A DNA stretch of 64,000 nt from Rhabditophanes sp. KR3021 (Eukaryota; Nematoda; Chromadorea; Rhabditida; Alloionematidae), in contig CAUJLY010000002.1 of assembly GCA_963281155.1 (NCBI GenBank), forward strand, positions 3,534,001 through 3,598,000, written 5' to 3'. The first letter of the stretch is position 1. Each line of letters begins with the position of its first letter. The notes under the pieces were generated by a model that did no database searches, was not told the DNA's origin, and worked only from the letters and a program-made list of their open reading frames with translations. A program made the translations under genes and the position numbers. This document shows positions 1-10,991 of this stretch, piece by piece.

Positions 1-182
1 GATATCAAAATGATCTTAATCGCTAAATTTGGATTAAAATAATCAAATTGCTTATCATTTAAAAACACCTCAAATTTGTATGTATAAGCGCATTAATAAA
101 TGTTTAGTTGCTTGCAACTCATTTCATCTGGTGTTCGAAAATGCCACTTTGCTTTAAAATAGCTTTGATTTGATGAATTAAC

Positions 183-302
183 GCTTACACTCATATCATG
201 TTGAAAGCACCTCATCCCGTTCGATCTGAGCAATGAATCAATTTCGAGCTACCTTAGTACTTGGATCGGAGACGTCCTGGGAATCCGTAGTGGTGTAAGC
301 TT
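183..302 (+). rRNA. 5S ribosomal RNA gene
   Basis: Encodes the 5S RNA of the large ribosomal subunit. The sequence follows animal 5S order: a start like 'gcttacac', 'catcccgt..cgatctg' in the 5' half, then the internal control region 'tagtacttggatcggagacg' followed by 'cctgggaatcc'. The first eight bases (183-190) and bases 293-300 are perfectly complementary, so helix I is intact. The length of about 120 bases is standard. The loop around 'gagcaatgaatcaatttcgag' departs from the usual 'aagtcaagcaacgttgag'. No run of four T follows directly (the first is near 325), so a diverged or weakly transcribed copy is possible. Only one copy is seen; no tandem array. Confidence 0.87.
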
Positions 303-1124
303 TGTGCTACACTTAGATAATATTTTAAATATTTGCGAGACATTTTATATTTAATTGCTTCGGTTAATCCTCCTAAACGTTTAGAAGTAAGATCAATATT
401 GCGTCTATCCTTGTAAGTAATATATACAAATATTTCTTGGATAATTTTTTTACCTTTCTCAGTGTTGACTGTGATGGCGGAAAACTTCTTTTGAATTTGA
501 GATCAAGTACGGTTTGAGCAATCATTAAATACGCAATATTCTATTCTAACCAGACTGTACCGATTTCTAAATCATTGTCTTGTCAACTGTTGTTCTTTCT
601 GCATAATTCTAACCCAATTCAGTTGAGGCTACATTTAATAACTAAGGAATAGATGGAAATCCAGATTCTTAAATTGTGTTTCTCCAGAGTCAAACAATTT
701 TACATGATGCAACATTTAATCATAAAAATTTGAACTGCTTTAAAAAGCCACTAAAAATGATGATATCCGTCTTTACGACTTGGTTCGTTTGAATATTATG
801 CACTAAAATATGTGTGTCATCATTTTTAAGACTTTGTATTGAAATATCATCAATTTTAGATGTTGTCTCTCACATGGAAAACTTTTTAATTTTCGTTCAA
901 CCAGCACGCGACTCTTTTAACTTCAATTTACCCGCTATTCCACCAAGATTTTGTATTTAAGTAGTACTTTTTTCATAAAGATATTCATTATTAGATTTTT
1001 TTAATTGAAATTGCATTCGAAAGTATATTGCGACTTTCTAAATTACATATCTTACTAAATCGATGATATATTTATAGGCTTTCCTAAACCAAAATCTGCA
1101 AGTAACTAATATTTTTGTGAAGTC
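303..1124. other. Intergenic, no gene recognised
   Basis: A+T-rich spacer between the 5S gene and the SNF2 gene. No long open frame or tRNA-like fold was seen. Bases 411-455 contain a 'ttgtaagtaa' donor-like string followed by 'aatttttttac', which resembles the donor plus Sm-site order of a spliced-leader RNA, but nothing else supports that. Confidence 0.4.
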
Positions 1125-3917
1125 ATGGATAAGCCGTTGAAAAGAAAACATGTCTTTTCTTCGAATGGACAGGACAACATCCATGAAAACCAATTAACTG
1201 TAACTTTTATCTCATCACTTTGTCTTTATATTTTATAGAACTCAATAAAGAAATCCCGCTATACGTCACCATCGCCACCCATTGGCACTGTCGAAAAAGA
1301 AAATGATAAAAATGGGTGTGTTGAAGTGTTCACGTCTTTCAAACAAACTCACACGGAACCTACAAATGGAATTTTAAGTGAAAATAATGGAGATATCACA
1401 AACCAAGAACCATTCAAAAGAGACGCTACTTATCTTGGTATTGAAAGTGAGAATACTTGTGTAGCTGGAATCCCGTCTGCTGAAGATTTTTTGAGGAAAC
1501 TACTCAGTGAAGTTTGTAATCAAAATGATGGAAGTGTCGAGGAAAAGGATAATTCCCTCGGCATTGAAGACGAGACTGCTTGTGTAGCTGAAGTACCGTT
1601 TGCTGAAGATCTTTTCAATAAGCTTCTCAGTAAAGTTTCGAATGGAAGTGTCGAAGAGGAACAAACTACCAATGATGAAGGTAGCCTTAATTTTACCGCC
1701 TTTGATCCCTTAAGTCATTTTGCTGCGTTGGTAACTTCTGCCGATCCTCTGTCAAAGGGTACCTCCAAAGGCAAAGCGATGAATAAGAGCACTGTCGAAC
1801 ATTGCCCTGCTCCTTTGAAGTTTTACAATCCTACAAAGAGGTTTATTGGCTTAGACTACAATAGAGTCGGAGAGCTAGTGACTTTGGAAAAACCCACAAG
1901 ATTGTTTGGTGGAAAGATGAGTGATGAAAGACAAAACTTTGCATATGCTAAACTCAACCGCCTGATGGAGACAATGGTTCATTTCACTGAACAAACGTCT
2001 GAAGGAGAAATCTTAGAAACTCCAAAGATGATCAATGCTGAGTTAAAGCATCATCAAAAGATTGGACTGCACTGGCTTGTAAAGAAAGAGGCAGACTTGG
2101 GATCAATGATCCTTGGGGATGAAATGGGGCTTGGGAAGACTCTGCAAATAATAGCGCTCATCGTTCATCAAAAGCAAAACAAGGAGTCAATCAGTGAAGT
2201 CCTCGACTTCAAGGACAGAAACGCTCTCAGTAGAAATTTGATACCAATCGACACTACCCTTCTTGTAGTTCCAAGTTCTTTGATAGGCCAATGGGAACAG
2301 GAGATCAAAAAGTTTGTTCGGGAAGAGTATCTTCAAGTCTACATCTACCATGGAAGCGATAGGACAAAGAGTCCCGAACATTTGGGTGATTATGACGTGG
2401 TCATTACAAGTTACAGCACCGTTAGTGGTGAACTTGCTGATTTGGCTGATGCAGATGAACTTGATGATGATGGAGAGCCAATTGTGAAAAAGAGAGCTTC
2501 TAACAAACCCGTTAAGATCAAGAAGAAGAAGGGACCGAGTATCCTTTCTGAAGTCTGTTTCAACAGAATTGTCTTGGATGAATCGCACAACATCAAGAAC
2601 AGAAGAACAATTGTGTCTCGTGCTTGCTGCAAGTTGTCTGCCCTTTCAAGAATTTGCCTAAGTGGAACTCCGATGCACAATGAATTACTTGATATGTTTT
2701 CGTTGTTCAGATTCATGCGACTTATTCCTTTGACCGAAGAAGCTGCCTTTAAGCAATTCATCGCCAGCAAATACAGCAGGGAGGGGGCTTCTCGTATGAA
2801 TGCTGTTGTCAAAGCTGTTTTGTTGCGGCGCACTAAGGATGAAAAGTGCAAACTGACTGGCGATCCTGTCGTTAACCTTCCACCCGTTCAATACGAAGAA
2901 ATTACTTTAGCTTTTGGCCCGGTGGAGAGGAAAATCTACGATCATATGTTTCAGGCTTGCAGAAAGATAGTCGTGAATTTTTTGGAAGGAAACGAAGAGT
3001 TTGTTGGAAAAAATGAAGGGGCTGTTGTTGAAGTCGAAAACCCCTTTGTCATTATGAACAACATTCAGAATGCTGAAGGAGATAATTTCCAAACCATGTC
3101 TTTGATGCTTGTACTTTTGCTTCGGTTGAGACAAATCTGCAATCATTTTTCATTATGTCGTCCGGCTGTTAATTTGGATGCTTTTAACAAGGAGAATGGT
3201 GTTAAGACGGAAAAGAAGCTTACCAAACATTGTCATGATAGTAGTGAGGAAGAGAGCCATTGCAATGAAAATAGTGAAGTCGAACCTACCTCAGAAGTCA
3301 TTCTTATGGAAGAAAAAGTTGCCACAGAAATTTGCTTTGTGAATGATGATGTTGTAGCAGAGCATGCACAAATTTTTGAAGAGCACTTCGAAAGTACTAA
3401 AATGGTGGCTTTGTTCGAAAAATTGGAAAAGATTCTGGAAGAAGGCAATGATAAATGCATTATTGTTTCCCAATGGACCGGAATGCTCAACTTGGTCGAG
3501 GTTAGATTAAAGCAAAAGAACATCTCCTGCTTTTCAATTACTGGTCAAGTTAAGCAAAAAGATCGTGACGTGGCTCAATCAAGTTTTAATGAAAGGCAGA
3601 ACAACACAAGAGTTTTACTTTTGGCATTGACTGCTGGCGGAACTGGATTGAATCTCGCAACAGCATCCCACATGTTCCTGATTGATAGTTCCTGGAACCC
3701 ACAAGTTGAGGCACAATGCCGTGGACGAATTCATAGGTACGGACAAGATCGACCAGTAAAAATCTACAAGTTTGCCATCGAAAAGACTATCGAGGATCAA
3801 ATTCGCTTACTCCAAAAGAAGAAACTCGAATTAGCTAAAGGAGTTTTAGAAGGAGCAGCCAATTTCAAACCTGCCAAACTGAACAGACAAGATATGGCTT
3901 TCCTCTTCCAAGTTTAA
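1125..3917 (+). CDS. TTF2: SNF2-family ATPase, TTF2/lodestar type
   Basis: DNA-dependent ATPase of the TTF2/lodestar branch of SNF2 proteins, known for releasing RNA polymerase II from DNA at mitosis. Two exons, 1125-1199 and 1239-3917, join in phase across a 39-base intron and give 917 residues. ATG 1125 is chosen because exon 1 has no other start and the frame is open throughout. The N-terminal ~240 residues are acidic and low in conservation. Visible motifs: Walker A DEMGLGKT near residue 318, DESH box near 471 (most relatives have DEAH), SGTPMHN, then after a long acidic spacer SQWTGML, GGTGLNL and the arginine-rich RGRIHRYGQ near 850. The C-terminal end matches lodestar/TTF2 in order and length. 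A poly(A) signal lies at 4042. Orthology to TTF2 rather than another lodestar paralogue is inferred. Confidence 0.88.
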
Positions 3918-4594
3918 TTACTCCTAATCTGTATATTTAATATTTCCTAATTGGTTTAATATTTTTTATTTAATTTAATATTTTTTAATCAATTCTATTG
4001 TACCCGAGTATAATGCCTAAATAACAAAAAGCATATTTGCCAATAAATTTATTTGTAATCATATCAAATAAGTATAGAATCTGTAATAATTTTAAAATAA
4101 ACAATATAATAACACTTCATGACAGAATAACTGTTAATACTCTTATGCTTGGATAAGAGCTAATTTTGGTTATTAATTATTTGATCATCATGAACAGACA
4201 AAAAGCGTAAAGATATCATGACAAGGAAAGAATCAGTATAATACTTAACGCTTTTCAAAATATCAAAAAAGTATCAATTACAATTGGTCGTTCTTTTAAA
4301 AAGTGATCTTTCAATAAATATAAGTACTTAAGTATCTCTAATGTACACCTAATGTGTAGTTTGTGTAACTTCAATGAAATCACAACTCTGACGATATTTC
4401 AAGTTATATGAATGAAATAATATATAAATAGATTGTAATTTAGAATGGCCTTTGAATCTAAGTTTACACCGCAACTGTAAATTATTCATTGTAAACATGG
4501 TGTATATTTTTGTGTAACTAATTAATTTTTGAGACAAACAAAATGTGATCTTTACTGAAAAATAATCTGCACATTGAAACCATAATTTTTTGGG
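3918..4594. other. Intergenic spacer
   Basis: 3' region of the SNF2 gene (AATAAA at 4042-4047) followed by A+T-rich DNA with no credible open frame, up to the promoter of the small secreted-peptide gene. Confidence 0.45.
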
Positions 4595-4602
4595 TATAAA
4601 AG
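4595..4602 (+). promoter_or_regulatory. TATA box of the small secreted-peptide gene
   Basis: TATAAAAG lies 61 bases before the ATG at 4656, and an initiator-like 'atcatcagc' sits about 30 bases downstream near 4622. This spacing is typical of a focused metazoan polymerase II promoter and is the clearest TATA promoter in the window. Confidence 0.6.
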
Positions 4603-4655
4603 GCTAGTGAATTTGGGTTTTATCATCAGCTCTAAATTTGAAATCATAGTTTAAT

Positions 4656-4832
4656 ATGAACAGCCTTCTGATTATTCTTTTATTAATCACTATCATTGGA
4701 ATGGTATTTTCACAGCAATATCTAGGATTGACTAATAGCTTTGGGCAGTCCAATTCGATGGACCCAAGAAACCCTAATGATCTTGCTTCTTTCTGGGTAC
4801 TCTGTACAAGTGGGGATTGTGCTCGTGGATAA
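4656..4832 (+). CDS. Small secreted peptide, 58 residues
   Basis: Single-exon open frame of 58 residues beginning MNSLLIILLLITIIG, a strong signal peptide with likely cleavage near residues 19-21 (VFSQ/Q). The mature part of about 38 residues is polar, rich in Asn, Ser and Asp, with two cysteines near the C-terminus (LCTSGDC) that could form a small disulfide loop, and ends CARG. No dibasic processing site is seen. It is a complete unit: TATA box at 4595, ATG, stop at 4830-4832, poly(A) signal at 4901. No family is recognised, so a hormone, defence or structural role would be guesswork. The full promoter-to-poly(A) architecture makes chance unlikely despite the small size. Confidence 0.6.
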   Translation: MNSLLIILLLITIIGMVFSQQYLGLTNSFGQSNSMDPRNPNDLASFWVLCTSGDCARG

Positions 4833-4900
4833 GTCAAAAATACTAAGAATACTAAACATTACTTTACTCGTTTCTCGATGCATGTAATACTTTCTCTAAA

Positions 4901-4906
4901 AATAAA
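4901..4906 (+). terminator. Poly(A) signal AATAAA of the secreted-peptide gene
   Basis: AATAAA 69 bases after the stop codon of the 58-residue peptide gene, the expected place for cleavage and polyadenylation. Confidence 0.55.
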
Positions 4907-5186
4907 GAATTATTTTAATTGTCTATCAGCAAGATATTGATGTGACCAATGTATTGGACTAAAAAGAAATATTTTATAGATCACACACGTTTTGATTAAT
5001 GTGACCATCAAAAATACCAATATTTAGGTAGACAAATAAATTTCAATAATTATGTCCCATATTTTAATCGTGAATTCTATTAACTCCCTTTGTATAGGCT
5101 TATATTACATGATTTGTTTTTTAAAATAATCCAATTTAATGGAATTTCGGAGGAATTAGAAAATATAAAATTGGTGATTACTAAAT

Positions 5187-5460
5187 ATGGAAATTGTAAG
5201 TAATGATTTCCATTAATTAGTAAATAATTGTTGTTAGATTGCTTTATTTGTTTGACAGTGTTTTTGATTGTAGAAGTTAAAAGTATGGACTGCCAAGGCA
5301 ACCAAACTCTATGTTATGAAAGAAGACGATATTGCGTAAAATCATGCACCGATATGAGAGGTACATGTAGTGCGAAAGAAGCATTTGTGTCTGTTCATAT
5401 CCCGGGTTTGTTGGAGATAAAGGAGGAAGTTGTATTGATGAAAAAGACTGTCATTATTAA
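5187..5460 (+). pseudogene. Broken cysteine-rich secreted peptide gene
   Basis: The region encodes a cysteine-dense peptide in two frames. One frame (from 5285) shows CQGNQTLC..YCVKSC..GTC; the second, offset by one base from about 5375 to the stop at 5458-5460, shows CVCSYPGF..GGSC and EKDC. Together the spacing resembles a small disulfide-rich secreted domain, but no single frame spans it. Upstream, ATG 5187 is followed after nine bases by a good donor (gtaagt), and an acceptor near 5260 leads into a hydrophobic stretch (VFLIVEV) that could complete a signal peptide; that join also misses by one base. Either two small indels have broken the gene or the assembly contains indel errors here. 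No specific family or toxicity is claimed. The secreted-peptide gene at 4656 is adjacent. Confidence 0.4.
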
Positions 5461-6032
5461 TCATCTAATGAAACAATTTTTTCAAGTTTGACAAATACGT
5501 ATCCAAGTTTAATTAAATATGAAGCAACTTTTAGATAAAGTACTATTTTTATCGAATTATCTAGGCATACCTTAAGACTTCTGATGGTGTCTTTTGAATT
5601 TTAACAGTATAAACATATGCATCTATCATCTAAGAGTTCTACATACTATTTTCCACGAATTGATGAATTATTTTATTGTATCTGATATTCGTTAGAAATT
5701 GTTTTGGACATAAATATCTTAAATAAACGATATATTATTTGAAACGTTGCTTCAATTGATGACCCTATAAAGGTTCATATGTATTTATTACTTAGTATAA
5801 AAGTTGTTGTTATTTGTTCAAATCTAATTAACCGTATCAATTGTTTATTTAAAACTAACTGCTTAACACCGAATACGTAAATGTGCATGGTCAAAAAAAC
5901 AAAGATAAATAGTTATTTTGTTGGTATTAATTATCATTTGTTTGTTAATATTATCTACTCTCAAAAGTATTAACGAAGATAATAGATACTAATAAGTATT
6001 TAAGGTTCAATTTGGTATACCTCTTACACAAA
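5461..6032. other. Intergenic spacer
   Basis: A+T-rich DNA upstream of the carboxylesterase gene. No open frame or RNA gene is recognised. No convincing TATA box was found close to 6033. Confidence 0.4.
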
Positions 6033-8012
6033 ATGATTGGTATTTTCCATTTATTTATTAAATTATCAATCGCAGTGACATTATTCAATAAATGGAGTGA
6101 TGCCCAACAAATTAGTCAGTTCATATTAACCAGAAAACTGAGGTAAGAAAACATTTTTAATTTACATTTTGATATCCGTATTTGTAATTATTTCAGTACT
6201 GGTTTAATCGAGGGGAGAAGATCAATTACATCTTATCATAATAGAACGGGTCTTGTATTTGAAGGGATTCCATATGGCAAAAATACTTCTGAAAAGTATA
6301 GATTCACCAAACCGTCACCAGTTGATCCATGGAACGGCACATTAGAAACAAAAAGTTTCGGATTAAGCTGTATTTACAATTCATCCCTTAAACATACTCC
6401 TGACAATGCAGTATTAGGCGAAAACTGTCTGAATATAAATGTGTATACTTCTACGTACTGCTTACTTAATGGAAATTGCCCTGTTTTATTTTTTATCCAC
6501 GGGGGAGGTAATTTAGTTTACGGGCCATCTATGTTTGAAGAAGAAGCGATAATCGACAATTTCGCCAACAACCAGACTAATATTATCTTGGTAACGCCGC
6601 ATTTTAGATTAGGTGCATTAGGTTTCTTAAATCTAAACCATCAGTTAAATCTATCCATGACCCAAAATGCGGCTTTATTTGATCTGACATTAGCTTTGGA
6701 ATGGGTTGGTAGAGAAATCAAAGAATTTGGAGGTAATCCGGATAAAGTTACAGTTGGGGGCCATTCATCCGGAGCGGTGTTAGCTAATTTGTTGTCTATA
6801 TCACCAAAAACAAAGGGATTGATAAGTCAAGTACTGCAACAATCAGGAACCAGGCCATTAACCACAACCCAAAATACGAATGAACATGCCAGTAGGATAA
6901 TTTCGAATATCGTCGGTTGTTCGAGTATATTCACTGATTGGGATAACATCAAAGAAGTTGAAAAGGTCATTAAATGTTTAAGGGCAGCACCTATTCAAAA
7001 TATAGTTGATTCTGTGAGAGCTGCTGAAAATCAAAATGTTTCTTTACATGGTGGTGGTACTCAAGATTATGGGTTCAATTCATTTTTTGAAAAAGATTTA
7101 GAATTGTTGGCTGATGAGCGAATGAATATTCCTCTAATGATTGGTACGACTGAGCAAGAATCATCAGAATCAAGAAGCTGTGTAAAAAGATACTCGAATG
7201 GGTCAACGCTTGTAGATCTAGATCATTTGAAATTCTATTGTGAATATTCGCTAAGTGACGCCATCTTTAACAACCAATCTCTAGCCGTAGATATTTGCAT
7301 GGAGGAATATAAAAATGACCCTGAAAGAGCAATGCACGTACTTGATGATATTCAGCTATTTTATCTAACTGTCGTTGATGCAAACACAACAACATTGAAT
7401 GGTGGATCAGCTTATTTGTATAACTTCGAATATAAGTATGTGGATGATCCTTCTGGATTGATGAGTAAAAAGATAGATCAACGTTATCGTCCACTTCATG
7501 CCGATGATTGTGTCCTCTTTTTGGGAAATCATGGGAGAATGTACAATGAGCAAGAATATGAAATTAGGAAAGTTTACATCGAGCCTTTTGTCAATTTTAT
7601 CAAAAAAGGCAATCCAAGCAGTATGAATTACAGTTTCGATGCTTTTAATTCCAAACTAAACAATTATTTTGCATTTGATTTCGACAAAGATTTAAAAATG
7701 CCCGGAATGAGGAATGACTTTCATAAAGCAGCAATTGATTACGTGACAAAGAAGCTTCTACCAAATGCCGGCCAATTTTCACTAAATAAAGATGAATGGT
7801 TGCACGAATATTACAGATTGCAAGATAAATTGTATTACAACACAAACAATACTTTTCATGATAATATTATAGAAGCTGGCAGATCATCAGCAATAACAAC
7901 TATGACTATTATTGGTATTATAATTGGCGTTCTTGCATTAATTTTAATCTTATTCACATTATGGTTCTACTTATATAAGAGCAAGAAATCAAACTACAAT
8001 ACACTTAACTAA
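6033..8012 (+). CDS. Membrane-anchored carboxylesterase-family protein
   Basis: Alpha/beta-hydrolase of the carboxylesterase/cholinesterase/neuroligin family, predicted extracellular with a C-terminal membrane anchor. The main exon, 6197-8012, encodes about 604 residues with FEGIPYG, the oxyanion-hole HGGG, the nucleophile motif GHSSG (near 6765), an acidic residue in the GTTEQE region and a histidine in LHADD. The triad therefore looks complete and the protein may be an active esterase, unlike neuroligins. Near the C-terminus a segment rich in Ile/Leu/Val (about residues 575-598) is followed by KSKKS, a transmembrane helix with a short basic tail. A first exon, 6033-6143, has a clear signal-peptide start (MIGIFHLFIKLSIAVTLF) and a perfect donor, but its phase misses the main exon by one base; ATG 6100 would be in phase but lacks a signal. 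The 5' end is therefore uncertain. Confidence 0.78.
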
Positions 8013-8103
8013 GACATGATAAATAAAATGTAAAATTATTAAATTAAAATATATTTGAAGACAGAACATTTATTTAATATAAGAATGGCCAAAATATTTA
8101 AAT

Positions 8104-8862
8104 CTACATCATTTCAATTAGTTGTTTTCGAGTTTCTTGCCCCAAAACATCATTACTATAAGCAATGAAAAGAGCATTAATCACAGGTATTTTGATGATT
8201 ATTGAATGTTTGAATTGGATTTTTGCAACAAGGCGAACACATTGTGTTTCTTCAGAATAAAAATTGGTCTTATCGCATATCAAATTATTCAGCTTAGAAA
8301 TAGTTTGATTAAATGCTGCTCAAGAGTTAGTTTGCTTAAGTTTGGAAATCTTTTCATAAAGCGAGAATTAGAGGGATGAAATTTTCAGGCAAAAGACAAA
8401 ATGACCAAGGTATCTAGTTCAGTAGGTAGATTAAAAAGCACCTCATATGCTAATTCAGCCGATTCCTCATTAAAAAACATATCAAATAACTTCAAATGCT
8501 TAAAGTTTGATTAGTCAGGCGATTTTTTAAATAGTACATTTAATTTTCTAGCAAAACTAATCGGCCTCTTATTTAATCAGAAGTATGTGTAATTTTAAGT
8601 GAGTTCATTCTTGATAAATCCAATTTGATTAGTAAGTCCAATTGTTCGGGATAATTGATATTATTTTTACATTTTTGAATAATTCTTTAATTACACTCGA
8701 AAACTCGAATTGTCTATCTTCTAGAGCCAGCTTATTTTTCCTATTAATATCTTCCAATAACCATTCATACTCTGGAGTAATTCCATCTAAATCAAAAAGT
8801 AAGCTGATGTCTGTACTTTTTCCAATTAGTTCAATTACAAATTTATATCTTTTTTCAAACAT
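8104..8862 (-). pseudogene. Decayed protein-coding region, family unknown
   Basis: Reading the minus strand, a 77-codon frame (8862-8629) beginning MFEKRYKFVIELIGK is followed, after several stops and frame changes, by another open stretch ending at the stop at 8104-8106 (..SNDVLGQETRKQL..). The composition looks like former coding sequence, but no intact frame or credible intron chain joins the pieces. No domain was recognised. It lies between the carboxylesterase 3' end and SKP1. Confidence 0.3.
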
Positions 8863-9068
8863 GTCAAAATAGGTTTACATTAGTCAACGCTCTTATGTAT
8901 GATGAAAAAAGAAGTCTCGAAAAGGTGCATTTCGAATCTGGTTTGAATAAAAATAAATGTGTAGTTATTAAATAGTGTTTATTTTCTTTTAAAAGAAACA
9001 TTGAAATACAAGTGGTTATTTCGATTTGTATATCTATTTATTAATTAATAGACAATTGTTGAAAAATC

Positions 9069-9684
9069 TCACTTTGTAACGTGGTTTGGGGGCTGGTCCA
9101 TTATCCATCCAAATTCCTTCTCAATCTAAAAGAATAATTTTTGAATACTTGTAAAAGATCTAATTTATTATACTCACTTCTTTATAATCTTCTTTGGTAT
9201 TGTCATTTTCAACACCAAAAAATTGTCCTATCTCCTCAGGACTTTTTCCAGTTATTTTGTTTGCTATGACAGTATAACAACATTCAAGAAGAGAGGAAAT
9301 ATCCAAATAATTAGCTGCTTTCATTATCGAAAATAAATGTTGATCCCATTTCTTAAAATAGTTTTTGACAAAGTTATTATTCTTATATTTATTTCCGGTT
9401 TTTTCATTAATCTGCAATGCTTGTTTGGTTAAACACCATTCCTTAATAGCGGTTAAATCACTTTTGGATACTTGATCTAGATAAATTCTAGTGTCTTCCT
9501 TAGGAATGATTCCACATTTAAGCGGAACAATGACTAAAAATTGAGTAATATATGTATATTTTGTCATTAACTTACAATTAACCGTGTCACACAAAAAAGA
9601 AGAGTTCCTCCAGATATTAGGTTTCAGTTCAAAAATCTCCCTTTCTTTAGTAATGATCTCAATAGTTATTGATTCATTCGACAT
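9069..9684 (-). CDS. SKP1: SKP1-like SCF ubiquitin-ligase adaptor (divergent)
   Basis: SKP1 links F-box proteins to cullin-1 in SCF ubiquitin ligases in cytosol and nucleus. Three exons on the minus strand, 9576-9684, 9178-9533 and 9069-9125, are separated by introns of 42 and 52 bases and give 173 residues (usual length about 160). The 42-base intron is a multiple of three and stays open, but removing it restores the SKP1 pattern. Visible: N-terminal BTB/POZ-like strand (EIFELKP), IKEWC matching the family's VIQWC, WDQHLF, then the signature AANYLDISSLLECC and GKSPEEIGQFFGV, followed by the acidic helix and a C-terminal EFGWIMDQ where most species have NQWCEEK. The acidic linker before the IKEWC helix differs from most SKP1 proteins. 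It may be a fast-evolving paralogue rather than the sole SKP1. Confidence 0.82.
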
Positions 9685-10175
9685 AACTTGTTTAAAGCAA
9701 ATGATGCTAGGAAAAAGTTTAAGTCAATTAAATAAGAAGGTAAGTCCTCTTTTTTATGCCAACTTGTTGCTTAATATTGGCACATGTACTTAATGGTGCA
9801 AATAGATATTCTTATAACTAAGACTAACATATCAAATATATTATGTATATAAATAATAGTTTCATCATCTTGAGTTTTAAACATAAAAATAGAGCTTCAT
9901 CTTAATTAAAACGTTGTTTACAATGAATCGTTGTAACAATTAGTGACTTAATAAGTTTAAATGTTAAAACATGTAAAAGCATGTCCATTTAAGCCGGGAA
10001 ATCAAACCATCATTACTTTTTATTGGTAATCGAAAACATGCCTGTGTTTTTGATTGTAAGTTTATGGCCACGATGAGCTCTTATAGCGATAGAAAGTATC
10101 ATAATACAAACTTATCCCAACATTATAACATGATTGAATTTTTTTAAATTATTAAGTCTTAACTTCACTCCTAAA
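9685..10175. other. Intergenic spacer between divergent genes
   Basis: Shared upstream region of SKP1 (leftward) and the orphan secreted protein (rightward). No TATA box or RNA gene was recognised. Confidence 0.4.
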
Positions 10176-10991
10176 ATGTTTATTTACATAATTTTGTTGA
10201 CAAGAGTTAGTCATCAGGAGAAATTTAACGCCGTATGTAGTTTCTGTAAAGATAGGGATATCAACAAAGCAATAGGTTACTTAAGTAACAGTCTGGTATA
10301 CAGTGACGGTCCGGCGAGGCGTCTTGAAGAGGATGTCGTAAAAGAACATATTAAATATTGGGTTCAAAATTTTCTTTTTACTGGATGTCTATACAAGGTA
10401 AAGCGGATTTTGAATGCTCCGAAACTACCTGATAGATCAACTTTGATATACAAATTTGGAGATCTCCATGTTGATGCAGTTTGTCTTATTATGTACTACA
10501 TTACCAAGCATAAGGATAACAATATGGTATTAGCAAACGGTATGTACGATAAAGTTTACACAGGCTTACCAGTGAATGCTGCACTTTTTCCATCCGAAGA
10601 ACTTTTGGAAGGATTGCTAGACAATGTACTGAATCATGGAAATCTATGTCCAGAGATATTGTTCACATGGTTAGAATACGAGGGTAAACCTGTTAATACT
10701 GCCAAGTACAAGTGGGACGTTAAAGAAGCGCCTATTTTTGATCAGATTAATACTGGAGAAAGAGCTTCAACTTCTAGGGTAACCAATTCTCCCGATGACA
10801 ATACCAAGGAGGTTATCGTCAGTTTTTTTGAAGTTTTGAGAGGGAGAAATTTGAGAAATGATGACGTGGATAAACTTTTTAAATTGTTGCCCACAGCATA
10901 TTTACCACAAAACGCTCCCAACGACGAAGAAAGCTGTGGATCTAAGGTTTTATGTTGTAAAATAAAAAGTCACATTTGGATGTGTAACTAG
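10176..10991 (+). CDS. Orphan secreted protein, 271 residues
   Basis: Single-exon frame. ATG 10176 is chosen because the product then starts MFIYIILLTRVSH, a short signal-peptide-like segment; the frame is open further upstream but has no other ATG. The mature part has scattered cysteines (including CSFC near the start and CC near the end), a largely helical central part (LEEDVVKEHIKYWVQ, SEELLEGLLDNVLNHG) and a serine/threonine-rich stretch before the C-terminal helix. No domain was recognised and no homologue can be named. Length, composition and a poly(A) signal near 11091 support a real gene. It could also be a cytosolic protein if the short N-terminal hydrophobic stretch is not cleaved. 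Confidence 0.55.
   Translation: MFIYIILLTRVSHQEKFNAVCSFCKDRDINKAIGYLSNSLVYSDGPARRLEEDVVKEHIKYWVQNFLFTGCLYKVKRILNAPKLPDRSTLIYKFGDLHVDAVCLIMYYITKHKDNNMVLANGMYDKVYTGLPVNAALFPSEELLEGLLDNVLNHGNLCPEILFTWLEYEGKPVNTAKYKWDVKEAPIFDQINTGERASTSRVTNSPDDNTKEVIVSFFEVLRGRNLRNDDVDKLFKLLPTAYLPQNAPNDEESCGSKVLCCKIKSHIWMCN

Noticed and set aside
303..460. Spliced-leader RNA gene beside the 5S gene
   Set aside because: A donor-like 'ttgtaagtaa' and an Sm-like T-run are present, and SL genes are often linked to 5S, but no promoter, exon boundary or 3' hairpin could be recognised.
2187..2851. Minus-strand frames inside the SNF2 gene
   Set aside because: They mirror a well-supported coding exon and have no independent support.
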